From an uncultured Prevotella sp. (GTDB lineage: Bacteria; Bacteroidota; Bacteroidia; Bacteroidales; Bacteroidaceae): a stretch of DNA of 64,000 nucleotides. Of this stretch, positions 47,531-57,397 are shown piece after piece (within the stretch, counting starts at the first letter, position 1; every line of letters begins with the position of its first letter). A program made the translations under genes and the position numbers. The notes beneath the pieces are model-generated. The model was not told the DNA's origin and made no database searches. It was given only the letters and a program-made list of their open reading frames with translations. The stretch is taken from NCBI GenBank assembly GCA_900314935.1, contig OMXE01000009.1, positions 68,345 to 132,344 of the forward strand, read 5' to 3'.

Positions 47531-49285
47531 TTATTCTGTTATAACTTCTATATCGCTAAAAGCCATTCTCTCACCTTCACTCAAATGGTCGGCATCAAGT
47601 TTGAGGATGCGGGCCTTGGTGGCAGGAAATTTGATGGTCTGCCAAATGGGGTTGTTCACGATGTTCGAAAATTCACCTGAGGCAAGCTTTGTCCAGTTTG
47701 CCCAGTCGGTCGATGCCCATAAGGTATAGTGTGTTATGGTACCATCTTTCGATTCTTGTGGAGGTAAATAGCGGAACGAGGTGATGGTCTGCTCCTTGTC
47801 CCAGTCAATCAGCATTTGCTTGGGGCTGCTAAAGAAGAAGTGAAGTCCTGATGATTTCTTCTCACCGCTATTGGGAATATCAGGAGAGAGTTCGGGAGCA
47901 TGATAAACACCGAGTTTCTTGATGACGGGCTCTGCCCTGGAAGCAGTGATGGTAAACCGCAGCTTTGTGGCTTTGACAGTGGGGAAACAGATGATACGGC
48001 GATGACCGATGGTGGTCAAACCGTCACCATTCTCCACCAGTTCATCCTTCAACGACTGCCATTGTCCATCAACAAGTGCTTCAAGGGAGAACTTCTTCAC
48101 CCGCTGACCATAACGAATGTCCTCTTCTGCCACAAAGCGGTTAAAGGATTTTCCCTCTTGGATGTCAAGCGTATAACAAACAACCCCATTCTCCCTTTGG
48201 GGAGTGGATGAGGGTAAGGCTAAGTTATCCCTAAAGCTCTCGTCGATCATCTGCTTGAAGGCGATGCCTCGCAGACTGTCGGTGGGATGGATGCGCCCAT
48301 TGGGTGCTATGGGGAAGTTAAGCAGCAGGCATGAGTTGCGGCCTACAGATTTATAATAGGTGTCCATTAGTTTCGACAGACTCTTCACATGTTCGTTTTC
48401 GGTTTCATGGTAGAACCAACCGGGACGAATACTGGTATTCGTTTCACCAGGGCACCATACGTCACCATCTTCCACTCCGTAGTGCAGCATGTGGTAAGGG
48501 GTGTCGCCCTTGCCGGGCATCATACTCCAATTGGTCTCACCAATATTACCTGCTTCCGTGCCCACCCAGCGAAGGTCGCCTCGGTCGCCACCATCGTTCC
48601 AGATGACGGCTTGGGGCTGTAGCTCACGAATCATCTGGAATGTCTCTGCCCAACCATAATACGTCTTTCCATCAATACGACGTGTCTCGTTTGCTCCGCC
48701 ATACCAACCATCACCGCCATTGGCGCCGTCGAACCATACCTCAAAGATGTCACCGTAGTTGGTCAGTAACTCGCGGAGTTGGTTACGGAAATAAGTCACA
48801 TATTCAGGCTTGCCGTAGTCTTTATGGTTCCTGTCCCATGGCGATAGATAGACTGCAAATTGCAATGCTTCCTCACGACAAGCTTCTGCCAACTCTTTCA
48901 CTACGTCTCCCTTACCGTTCTTCCATGGGGAGTTCTTCACGGAATACTCCGTATAATCTGATGGCCACATACAAAAACCGCAATGATGTTTGGCGGTAAA
49001 GATGATCCCCTTCATGCCTGCCTGCTTGCATACTCGTACCCACTGCCTACAATCGAGATGGGAAGGATTGAACAAATTCGGGTCTTCATTACCGTATCCC
49101 CATTCCTGATCAGTATAGGTGTTCAGCGAGTAGTGAATAAAAGCGTACATTTCCATTTCCTGCCAACGTAACTGGTTCTCGCTGGGAACGGGTCCGTAGG
49201 TAGTCTTAGCCACAGTCTGGGCAGATACAGTTGTCGCTGTGCTGAACAATAGTAGAATGGTAGTTTGAATAAGTAGTCTCGTCAT
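47531..49285 (-). CDS. GH29 alpha-L-fucosidase with F5/8-type domain
   Basis: The product is 584 residues with a signal peptide (cut after VSAQ, residue 23). The GH29 barrel has FTAKHHCGFCMWPS, the nucleophile Asp 186 in VWFDGANG, and NIGETNWS; a discoidin-like C-terminal domain follows (about 430-584). The fold details resemble the branched-substrate subfamily. It would remove alpha-fucose from plant or host glycans. A hairpin-element insertion (48191-48215) encodes SSTPQRENG in the linker. First gene of the operon; promoter at 49304-49335. Confidence 0.92.
   Translation of the reverse strand: MTRLLIQTTILLLFSTATTVSAQTVAKTTYGPVPSENQLRWQEMEMYAFIHYSLNTYTDQEWGYGNEDPNLFNPSHLDCRQWVRVCKQAGMKGIIFTAKHHCGFCMWPSDYTEYSVKNSPWKNGKGDVVKELAEACREEALQFAVYLSPWDRNHKDYGKPEYVTYFRNQLRELLTNYGDIFEVWFDGANGGDGWYGGANETRRIDGKTYYGWAETFQMIRELQPQAVIWNDGGDRGDLRWVGTEAGNIGETNWSMMPGKGDTPYHMLHYGVEDGDVWCPGETNTSIRPGWFYHETENEHVKSLSKLMDTYYKSVGRNSCLLLNFPIAPNGRIHPTDSLRGIAFKQMIDESFRDNLALPSSTPQRENGVVCYTLDIQEGKSFNRFVAEEDIRYGQRVKKFSLEALVDGQWQSLKDELVENGDGLTTIGHRRIICFPTVKATKLRFTITASRAEPVIKKLGVYHAPELSPDIPNSGEKKSSGLHFFFSSPKQMLIDWDKEQTITSFRYLPPQESKDGTITHYTLWASTDWANWTKLASGEFSNIVNNPIWQTIKFPATKARILKLDADHLSEGERMAFSDIEVITE
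48191..48215. repeat. G/C-rich hairpin element in frame in GH29
   Basis: CTCCCTTTGGGGAGTGGATGAGGGT: a CTCCC/GGGAG hairpin followed by the GGATGAGGG tail, related to the elements at 21261 and 29902. It encodes part of the linker between the catalytic and discoidin domains. Confidence 0.55.
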
Positions 49286-49303
49286 TTTTTATTAAATTTG
49301 GCG

Positions 49304-49335
49304 CAAAGATACAAATAATAATGTGTATGGGCAAC
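49304..49335 (-). promoter_or_regulatory. GH29-GH43-GH2 operon promoter
   Basis: -7 TATCTTTG (49304-49311, minus strand) and a weak -33 GTTG (49332-49335) at 20-bp spacing. The weak -33 fits activator control. Confidence 0.6.
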
Positions 49336-49405
49336 TATTCCATGTTTTTTCTTCCGACTGACATTTTTTCAGTCATGTGGTGACAAAGTGGGTGGCGTGA
49401 CAGTT

Positions 49406-49420
49406 TGGCACACTGTTTGC
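49406..49420 (+). promoter_or_regulatory. Sigma-54-type promoter of groESL
   Basis: TGGCAC (49406-49411), five bases, then TTGC (49417-49420): an exact -24/-12 sigma-54 match. No TAnnTTTG box and no CIRCE element are seen before groES. TGACA motifs and an ACTGA/TCAGT inverted repeat lie just upstream. Confidence 0.6.
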
Positions 49421-49463
49421 TTGATAGAGGGTAGAAATTTAATCACAACTAAAAAATATCATT

Positions 49464-49736
49464 ATGAAGATTCAACCATTAGCAGACAGAGTTCTGATTC
49501 TCCCGGCAGCAGCTGAGGAGAAAATCGGCGGTATCATCATTCCTGATACAGCCAAGGAGAAACCTTTGCGAGGCAAGGTAGTAGCTACCGGTAAAGGTAC
49601 GAAAGATGAAGAAATGTTCCTGAAAGCAGGCGACGAGGTACTGTATGGCAAGTATGCCGGCACAGAACTGGAGTTCGACGGTGAGAAGTACCTGATGATG
49701 CGCCAGAGCGATGTGCTCGCCGTTCTTGAGAAATAA
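49464..49736 (+). CDS. groES: Co-chaperonin GroES
   Basis: The product is 90 residues, close to the usual length. It has the N-terminal [12 protein letters not shown], the mobile loop region [17 protein letters not shown] that contacts GroEL, and the [33 protein letters not shown] end. It caps the GroEL folding chamber. A sigma-54-like promoter lies 44 nt upstream, and groEL follows after a 57-nt gap with an 8-nt repeat. Confidence 0.97.
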   Translation: MKIQPLADRVLILPAAAEEKIGGIIIPDTAKEKPLRGKVVATGKGTKDEEMFLKAGDEVLYGKYAGTELEFDGEKYLMMRQSDVLAVLEK

Positions 49737-49741
49737 ACATT

Positions 49742-51425
<1,684 letters not shown>

Positions 51426-51452
51426 TGATTGAAAAGAATACATCGAGAATAG

Positions 51453-51487
51453 AAAAAGAGACAAGTTTTTACGACTTGTCTCTTTTT
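51453..51487 (+). terminator. groESL terminator
   Basis: A 14-bp perfect stem (51453-51466 with 51474-51487) across a 7-nt loop, with the T-run inside and beyond the right arm. Confidence 0.88.
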
Positions 51488-51528
51488 TCTTGTCGTTTGT
51501 AACATTTGCAAAAAAAGTATGTGTAATT

Positions 51529-51561
51529 TTTGGTGAATTAGGCGAAAAGTAGCTAATTTTG
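51529..51561 (+). promoter_or_regulatory. Orphan promoter in the groEL-kinase gap
   Basis: -33 TTTG (51529-51532) and -7 TAATTTTG (51554-51561) at 21-bp spacing, followed within about 130 nt by a terminator and no ORF. Confidence 0.5.
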
Positions 51562-51567
51562 CACCGA

Positions 51568-51691
51568 AAAGTTGAAAAAGTATCGGTGAACGCCGAAAAA
51601 AGATATTATTTTTTGATTTGTTTTAGTAGATTAGTTTTTAAGTAGTTTGTTTTTGAGAATCGGGTGTCGGGATGACATCCGATTTTTTTTT
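51568..51691 (+). ncRNA. Candidate small RNA, about 120 nt
   Basis: Between the promoter at 51529-51561 and a terminator hairpin (51658-51684, loop GGGAT, then nine T) there is no credible ORF. The region is A/U rich with a small CGGTGAACGCCG hairpin. It could be a small RNA, or a leader/attenuator of the kinase gene, although that gene has its own promoter at 51689. This region and its control sites fill the whole 51426-51748 gap. Confidence 0.35.
51658..51691 (+). terminator. Terminator of the candidate small RNA
   Basis: An 11-bp stem with one G-U pair (51658-51668 with 51674-51684) and a run of T that overlaps the -33 box of the next promoter. Confidence 0.75.
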
Positions 51692-51720
51692 GGTCCTTTC
51701 AGTTATTATGACTATCTTTG
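51689..51720 (+). promoter_or_regulatory. Promoter of the kinase-RapZ fusion gene
   Basis: -33 TTTG (51689-51692) and -7 TATCTTTG (51713-51720) at 20-bp spacing. Confidence 0.8.
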
Positions 51721-51748
51721 CAAAGTTTTATGTAAATGATGTACTTGA

Positions 51749-53332
51749 ATGCAAAGACTTGTTGCGTTGTATAAAAGGTGGAAAGGACAAGAACCACTGC
51801 TGACCGAGAAACTGATGGGGGCGGGGAGTAACCGTGCCTATTACCGCATGAGTGATGCAGATGGCGGTACGGTAATAGGTGTTGTGGGTACGAGCCGCGA
51901 TGAGAACCATGCGTTTATCTATCTTGCCAAGCACTTCAATAAGCGTCAACTGCCCGTGCCACGAGTACTGGCTGTTGATGATGATGAATTGAGATATCTG
52001 CAGGAGGATTTGGGTACTCTCTCTCTCTTCGAAGCTGTCAAAGGTGGCAGGGACGCAGGAGGAAGATATAACCAACGGGAAAAGGACTTGCTGAAGAAAG
52101 TGGTTCGCGAACTTCCGAATATCCAGATGAGGGGCGCCAGAGGACTCGATTGGAGTAACTGCTATCCGCAACCGGTGTTCGATACAGAGAGTGTGTTGTT
52201 CGACTTGAACTACTTCAAATACTGCTTTCTCAAGCCAACCGACCTCGATTTCCATGAACTGAAACTGGAGGCAAACTTCCGTCTGCTGGCCAAGGATCTT
52301 ACTTCGGAACCGGGAGAGAGTTTCCTCTACCGCGATTTTCAGGCAAGGAATGTGATGCTGGTGGAAGATAAAGATGGGGTGCAGAAACCTTACTTCATTG
52401 ATTTCCAGGGAGGACGGAAGGGTCCGTTCTACTATGATCTGGCTTCGTTCCTGTGGCAGGCATCAGCCAAGTATCCGAATAAGCTGCGTCGCGAACTGAT
52501 CTATGAGTATTATCAGTCGTTGAGGAACTATGTTGAGGTTCCGTCGAAGCGGCATTTTGTTGATCAGCTATCTCTCTTCGTCCTCTTCCGTACGCTTCAG
52601 GTTTTAGGAGCTTATGGCTTCCGTGGCTACTTCGAACGGAAGAAACATTTCATTGACAGTATCCCGCCAGCTATTCAAAACCTGCGAGAACTGCTGGGCG
52701 TTACTGATTCACAGATATCTCCGTTCACAACCCACCTGCTGCAACAGTATCCTTATATGATGGATATGCTGAGGCGACTGACGGAGCTGCCGCAGTTTGC
52801 ACAGATTGAGGAACCGGCATTGAGCAGGGCTGATGGCTATAAGACTACTGAAAGTAATGTCTATCAGGCACATCCCATGGACGGTCCTGCCACCTATTCG
52901 AAATATGACAATAAAGGTCCGCTGGTGGTGCGCGTGTTCAGTTTCTCTTACCGCAAGGGCATTCCTGAGGATGAGAGCGGCAATGGCGGAGGATATGTAT
53001 TCGACTGCAGAAGTACGCATAATCCAGGTCGATATGAGCCGTATAAGAAGCTTACAGGACTGGATGAACCCGTGATCCGATTCCTGGAGGATGATGGAGA
53101 GATACTAACATTCCTCGATAGCGTATATAAACTGGCTGATCATCATGTGGCACGGTATATCCAGCGTGGTTTTACCTCTCTGATGTTCTCGTTTGGCTGC
53201 ACAGGCGGACAGCACCGTTCTGTCTATTGTGCCCAGCATCTGGCAGAACATATCCATCGGAAATATGGGGTGGAGGTGCGTATTTGTCATCGTGAGCAAG
53301 AGATTACGCAAGTACTCGAAAGTAAGAACTAA
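51749..53332 (+). CDS. AmgK-like sugar kinase fused to a RapZ C-terminal domain
   Basis: The product is 527 residues. Residues 1-330 are an aminoglycoside-phosphotransferase fold: MGAGSNRAYYRM, the catalytic loop LYRDFQARNVML and the metal-binding YFIDFQGGRKGP, as in AmgK, which phosphorylates the anomeric position of N-acetylmuramate/N-acetylglucosamine in cell-wall recycling. Residues 385-527 match the RapZ C-terminal domain (VVRVFSFSYRKGIP, FSFGCTGGQHRSVYCAQHLAEHI), which binds glucosamine-6-phosphate in E. coli. The RapZ ATPase half is absent. The usual partner, a MurU-like gene, lies 6.5 kb downstream (59882). Confidence 0.82.
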   Translation: MQRLVALYKRWKGQEPLLTEKLMGAGSNRAYYRMSDADGGTVIGVVGTSRDENHAFIYLAKHFNKRQLPVPRVLAVDDDELRYLQEDLGTLSLFEAVKGGRDAGGRYNQREKDLLKKVVRELPNIQMRGARGLDWSNCYPQPVFDTESVLFDLNYFKYCFLKPTDLDFHELKLEANFRLLAKDLTSEPGESFLYRDFQARNVMLVEDKDGVQKPYFIDFQGGRKGPFYYDLASFLWQASAKYPNKLRRELIYEYYQSLRNYVEVPSKRHFVDQLSLFVLFRTLQVLGAYGFRGYFERKKHFIDSIPPAIQNLRELLGVTDSQISPFTTHLLQQYPYMMDMLRRLTELPQFAQIEEPALSRADGYKTTESNVYQAHPMDGPATYSKYDNKGPLVVRVFSFSYRKGIPEDESGNGGGYVFDCRSTHNPGRYEPYKKLTGLDEPVIRFLEDDGEILTFLDSVYKLADHHVARYIQRGFTSLMFSFGCTGGQHRSVYCAQHLAEHIHRKYGVEVRICHREQEITQVLESKN

Positions 53333-53364
53333 TTTATTACTTATTATTATCAATATTACAAACA

Positions 53365-54339
53365 ATGAAAAAGATCTTATTATCAGTTATGCTTTTCGGC
53401 TGTGCACTCGCAATGGAAGCTCAGCCTGGTGGCGGTCGTCCTGGTGGTGGCTTCGGAGGCTTTGGTGGTTTCCAGGCTCAACAGGTCAAGTTGGAAACTT
53501 CTCAAGAGTGGAAAGATGTGAACTATGTGGGTGATGGCAAGGCTTATCACACCTGTGACATCTATCTGCCGAAGAAGAAGCAGGCTTCTTATCCCGTAGT
53601 CATCCATATCTATGGTAGTGCTTGGTTCAGTAACAACAGTAAAGGGGCAGCCGACTTAGGTACGATTGTCAATGCACTGCTCAAGGCTGGCTATGCCGTG
53701 GTATGTCCGAACCACCGTTCCAGTGGTGATGCCAAATGGCCTGCACAGATTCATGATATCCGTGCCGTGATCCGTTTCGTACGTGCTGAGGCTGCTGTGT
53801 ACCACTTCGACCCTTCGTTCATCGCTACCAGCGGATTCAGCAGCGGCGGTCATCTCTCTTCCACAGCAGCAACGACAAGTGGTATAAAGCAGACAAAGGT
53901 GGGTACTGTTGACATCGACCTTGAAGGATCATTAGGACGTTATACAGGACAACCCAGTACGGTGAATGCCGCTTGCGACTGGTCGGGACCAGTTGACCTT
54001 ACCAATATGGACTGCGGTGAATCAATGAGTATGGGCGCTAACAGTCCTGAGGATGTTCTGTTGGGATCAAAACTGGCTGAGGAACCTGACAAGTACCGCA
54101 GTCTGAGTGCTACCAACTATGTAAACAAGAACAATCCGCCTATCATCATCTTCCATGGTGAAAAGGACAATGTGGTACCTTGCTGTCAAGGAAAGGAGTT
54201 CTATGAGCTGCTGAAGGCTGCAGGCGTGAAGACCGAAGCTACCTTCGTTCCGGAAGGTGGACATGGTATGGGTATGTACGCCGAGGAGAACCTGCAGAAG
54301 ATGGTGAACTTCCTCAATGCGGTAAGGACGAAGAAATAA
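53365..54339 (+). CDS. Secreted alpha/beta-hydrolase esterase
   Basis: The product is 324 residues with a signal peptide (cut near EAQ), then a Gly-rich linker (PGGGRPGGGFGGFGG). The hydrolase fold has the oxyanion strand VVIHIYGSAWF, nucleophile Ser in SGFSSGGHLS, Asp in FHGEKDNVVP and His in EGGHGMGMY. It is probably a carbohydrate (acetyl) esterase of the BD-FAE/HSL-like group. It follows the kinase fusion by 32 nt and precedes the SGNH esterase by 4 nt, so these two esterases are a unit. Confidence 0.85.
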   Translation: MKKILLSVMLFGCALAMEAQPGGGRPGGGFGGFGGFQAQQVKLETSQEWKDVNYVGDGKAYHTCDIYLPKKKQASYPVVIHIYGSAWFSNNSKGAADLGTIVNALLKAGYAVVCPNHRSSGDAKWPAQIHDIRAVIRFVRAEAAVYHFDPSFIATSGFSSGGHLSSTAATTSGIKQTKVGTVDIDLEGSLGRYTGQPSTVNAACDWSGPVDLTNMDCGESMSMGANSPEDVLLGSKLAEEPDKYRSLSATNYVNKNNPPIIIFHGEKDNVVPCCQGKEFYELLKAAGVKTEATFVPEGGHGMGMYAEENLQKMVNFLNAVRTKK

Positions 54340-54343
54340 AATA

Positions 54344-55624
54344 ATGAAAAAGCTATTTATCATGGGGGTGCTACTCACCACCCTTGCTGTCGGTGTCAAG
54401 GCTGACGTGGATCCGAATTTCTATATCTATCTGTGCTTCGGACAGTCGAACATGGAAGGAAACGCCCAGCCGCAAAGTGTCGATAAACAGTATGTTGATC
54501 CGCGCTTCCAGATGCTGGCAACCACCAATTTCAACTCTCCCAAAAGGACGATGGGCGAGTGGTACACAGCTACGTGTCCCATCGTTAGTCCTTGGGGAGG
54601 ATTAGGTATGGCCGACTATTTCGGACGTACAATGGTAGCTGCTTTACCTTCGAATGTCAGAGTGGGTGTCGTTGATGTGGCCATTGGTGGCATTGCCATT
54701 GAGGGCTTCATGTCGGATAAGATAGGTGATCTCCTCAAAAGTGCTGATGGTTGGCAGAAAGAAAGGATCATTGCCTATGGAAGCGATCCCTACAGACGAC
54801 TGGTTGACATGGGCAAGAAGGCTCAGGAGGTGGGGGTGATCAAAGGCATCCTGCTTCACCAGGGCTGCTCGAACAATGGTCAGTCAGACTGGCCAGAGAA
54901 GGTGAAGGGTATCTATGAGGGTATTCTGGCTGAGCTGGGACTGGATGCTAAGGATGTGCCCCTGTTCGTTGGGGAGACCTTAAGGCAGGATCAGGGAGGT
55001 AGCTGCTACCAGCATAATACGGTGGTGGCCAAGATGCCGTCGGTGGTTCCTACTTCGTATGTCGTTTCCTCAAGCGGCATACCGGGCAATGGTCAAGATC
55101 CGTGGCATTTCTCTGCCGCAGGCTATCGTACCTTCGGCAAGCGCTACGCCTATGAGGCGCTGAAGGTGATGGGACGTGAAACGAAAGTTGATGCCGACTA
55201 TGAGATGAATGATAACCTGAAGAAGTTCTTCCAGGTTACAGGACTGAATGAAATCAAAGACTTCTCGCCGTCGAAAGGAAGTTCACGGGCCCTCAAGGTT
55301 ACGGCAACCTTTGCTGATAAGCATACAGAAGATGTACTGAACGAGGCGCAGATAACGTTGCCTGATTTTATCACCTATAAGGATGGAAAGATCAAGGTGA
55401 ATGATGAAGGGGAAGGTGATGTGGTTATCAGTTATACCGATTTCCTTGGAAACACCGTCAACACATCGTTCCATGTATCATGTGTGGGCACAGCTATCCA
55501 TGAGGTAAACAACGACAATCCTTCAAATCAGCAGGTGTATGATCTCAATGGCAATCGTGTCAACGGGAAACAGCTGCAACCTGGTATCTACATCAGGGAT
55601 GGGAAGAAACGAGTTGAAAGATGA
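54344..55624 (+). CDS. SGNH carbohydrate esterase with C-terminal sorting-like tail
   Basis: The product is 426 residues with a signal peptide (cut near VKA, residue 20). The sialate O-acetylesterase-like SGNH domain (about 24-285) has the catalytic Ser in CFGQSNMEG, the Gly and Asn blocks VDVAIGGIAIEGF and HQGCSNNGQSD, and the Asp-x-x-His in GQDPWHFSAAGY. An Ig-like segment (about 300-385) and a short C-terminal motif (VYDLNGNRV, LQPGIYIRDGKK), like the sorting tails of Prevotella surface proteins, follow. It probably removes acetyl groups from plant glycans. Confidence 0.85.
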   Translation: MKKLFIMGVLLTTLAVGVKADVDPNFYIYLCFGQSNMEGNAQPQSVDKQYVDPRFQMLATTNFNSPKRTMGEWYTATCPIVSPWGGLGMADYFGRTMVAALPSNVRVGVVDVAIGGIAIEGFMSDKIGDLLKSADGWQKERIIAYGSDPYRRLVDMGKKAQEVGVIKGILLHQGCSNNGQSDWPEKVKGIYEGILAELGLDAKDVPLFVGETLRQDQGGSCYQHNTVVAKMPSVVPTSYVVSSSGIPGNGQDPWHFSAAGYRTFGKRYAYEALKVMGRETKVDADYEMNDNLKKFFQVTGLNEIKDFSPSKGSSRALKVTATFADKHTEDVLNEAQITLPDFITYKDGKIKVNDEGEGDVVISYTDFLGNTVNTSFHVSCVGTAIHEVNNDNPSNQQVYDLNGNRVNGKQLQPGIYIRDGKKRVER

Positions 55625-55641
55625 ACGATTAGAGATAAAAG

Positions 55642-55680
55642 AAGATCAGCCGAATGAAAATTCGGCTGATCTTAGTTTTT
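55642..55680. terminator. Bidirectional terminator
   Basis: A 14-bp perfect stem (55642-55655 with 55660-55673, loop GAAA) followed by AGTTTTT on the plus strand and a T-rich run on the minus strand. It separates two convergent esterase genes. Confidence 0.88.
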
Positions 55681-55694
55681 GGCGTTTCGATGCC

Positions 55695-57167
55695 TTACGG
55701 TCTGATGGGCACACCCATCTGAGAGTTTTCTACGTTATTCTCGTCCAATCGGAAAAGCATGAAGTTCGGGTTTGCTGCGGTACAGGGAGTCCATTCACCA
55801 TCTTCCTGTCCATTTGGATTACTGTACTTGGCGAAGTTCGTCCAGGCAGTGAGCATCTTCTCTGCCAGATCCCAGTCGCCTTGTGTCCACGGACGCCAGC
55901 AGTGCTTCAGACTCTTGAACACAAACCAGAGGTCGGAAGAGTGGAAAGCACCTTTCAGACGGGATGTGATCTCAGGATGCTTGCCATCATCGGGCAACGG
56001 ACGGGCAAACTCATAAGCCCAGGCCTTACCGCCCTGACTCTCACGGACCTTACAGAACTCAGCAATGCCAGCAGCCATATCGCCCATATCGTTCAGAGTA
56101 TAACCAATCATATAAGGTACATCTGCCAGTGAACCGGCGCGGGCAGCCTCGTCAAAGCTCTTCAGACTCACATAGCCGTCAACGATAGGACGGTTAATGA
56201 GATACACATCGTTTTTAGTAACAGCATTATAGAGGTCGGCCACGGTGTACATGGTCTCTGTTGATGCAGCACGCAGTTTCTCCAAATCGGTAAGACCGGC
56301 CCAGTCCATCACTTTCTTGGTGTTGGCTTCTGATTCCTGAAGAGAAGGATTGTAAGTGAAGAAACGGTTCATTGGAGTGGCTGGCTTGGCCTCCTCACCT
56401 TCTTTGGCAGGAACATTGATGCCTCCACCGCTCATGATGACAGCCTTGTGGAACAGACCGCGGGCCAAGGGCGACTCGCAAAGGGTCTTTACACTACCTG
56501 CACCGGCACTCTGACCGAAGATGGTTACGTTATCGGGATCGCCGCCGAACTGGGCGATATTGTTCTTAATCCACTTAAGCGACTGGATCTGATCGAGGAT
56601 ACCGTAGTTGCCGGAAACGTTGTTAGGACTTTCCTTGGACAACTCCGGATAGGTGAAGAAACCGAAGACCCCCAGACGGTAGTTGATGGAAACAAGTACG
56701 ACATCTTTGGAAGCCCACTCCTGACCATCGAACTCGGGCTCTGAACCCCAGCCTTCCCGGTAGCCGCCACCGTGAATCCACAGGGCTACAGGCAGCTTCT
56801 TGTTCACATCACCTGGCGCCTTTGTCCAGACATTCAGGTAAAGACAGTCTTCACTGTAAGGTGATTCGTCGCCGTAGCCCCACTCAGAAGCATAGAAACC
56901 AGGGTAATGAACGGCTTGATAGCCAGGATGACCGAACTTGTCGCAGATGCGAATGCTGTCCCAAGCCACCACAGGCTGAGGCTCCTTCCAGCGCAGTTCA
57001 CCAATAGGAGGTGCTGCGTAAGGGATACCACGATAAACGTATACACCAGGATTCTCTGCCAACACACCCTGAATCTGACCGCCTTCGATGGTCAGTACGG
57101 GATTATTGGCTTCCTTACTGCAGCTCCAGAGGAGCAGAAGGGGTAAGGCAAACAATAATTTCTTCAT
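55695..57167 (-). CDS. Type B carboxylesterase, lipoprotein
   Basis: The product is 490 residues with a lipobox (LWSC, Cys 16). The cholinesterase-like fold has VYVYRGIPYAAPP, EDCLYLNVW, the oxyanion hole IHGGGY, nucleophile Ser in IFGQSAGAGS and His in GAFHSSDLWFVF. It hydrolyses esters at the cell surface or in the periplasm; in this setting the substrate is likely acylated carbohydrate. Monocistronic, with its own -7 box (57221-57228), divergent from the GH31 gene. Confidence 0.9.
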   Translation of the reverse strand: MKKLLFALPLLLLWSCSKEANNPVLTIEGGQIQGVLAENPGVYVYRGIPYAAPPIGELRWKEPQPVVAWDSIRICDKFGHPGYQAVHYPGFYASEWGYGDESPYSEDCLYLNVWTKAPGDVNKKLPVALWIHGGGYREGWGSEPEFDGQEWASKDVVLVSINYRLGVFGFFTYPELSKESPNNVSGNYGILDQIQSLKWIKNNIAQFGGDPDNVTIFGQSAGAGSVKTLCESPLARGLFHKAVIMSGGGINVPAKEGEEAKPATPMNRFFTYNPSLQESEANTKKVMDWAGLTDLEKLRAASTETMYTVADLYNAVTKNDVYLINRPIVDGYVSLKSFDEAARAGSLADVPYMIGYTLNDMGDMAAGIAEFCKVRESQGGKAWAYEFARPLPDDGKHPEITSRLKGAFHSSDLWFVFKSLKHCWRPWTQGDWDLAEKMLTAWTNFAKYSNPNGQEDGEWTPCTAANPNFMLFRLDENNVENSQMGVPIRP

Positions 57168-57220
57168 GCTACAATAGTTTTTAGTTATTAATAGGGTTCT
57201 TTTTTTTTCAATGGATTTTG

Positions 57221-57228
57221 CAAAGATA
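57221..57228 (-). promoter_or_regulatory. -7 box of the type B carboxylesterase
   Basis: TATCTTTG on the minus strand, 53 bp before the start; no clear -33 box. Confidence 0.55.
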
Positions 57229-57343
57229 GAATTTTTAACGAATTAGGTGTTATCCAAGACTGTCTTTTTTTTTCGATGTAACATGAGGTGTCATTTTTTG
57301 ATACAAACCATGTTTGTTTTTAAAGAAAAACTAAGTATTTTTC

Positions 57344-57374
57344 TTTGATTTGTTCTCGTTTATCCGTACCTTTG
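57344..57374 (+). promoter_or_regulatory. Promoter of the GH31-MurU unit
   Basis: -33 TTTG (57344-57347) and -7 TACCTTTG (57367-57374) at 19-bp spacing. Inverted arms AAAGAAAAA (57322-57330) and TTTTTCTTT (57338-57346) lead into the -33 box. Confidence 0.8.
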
Positions 57375-57397
57375 CAGGCAATAAACTGCTTAAGTAT

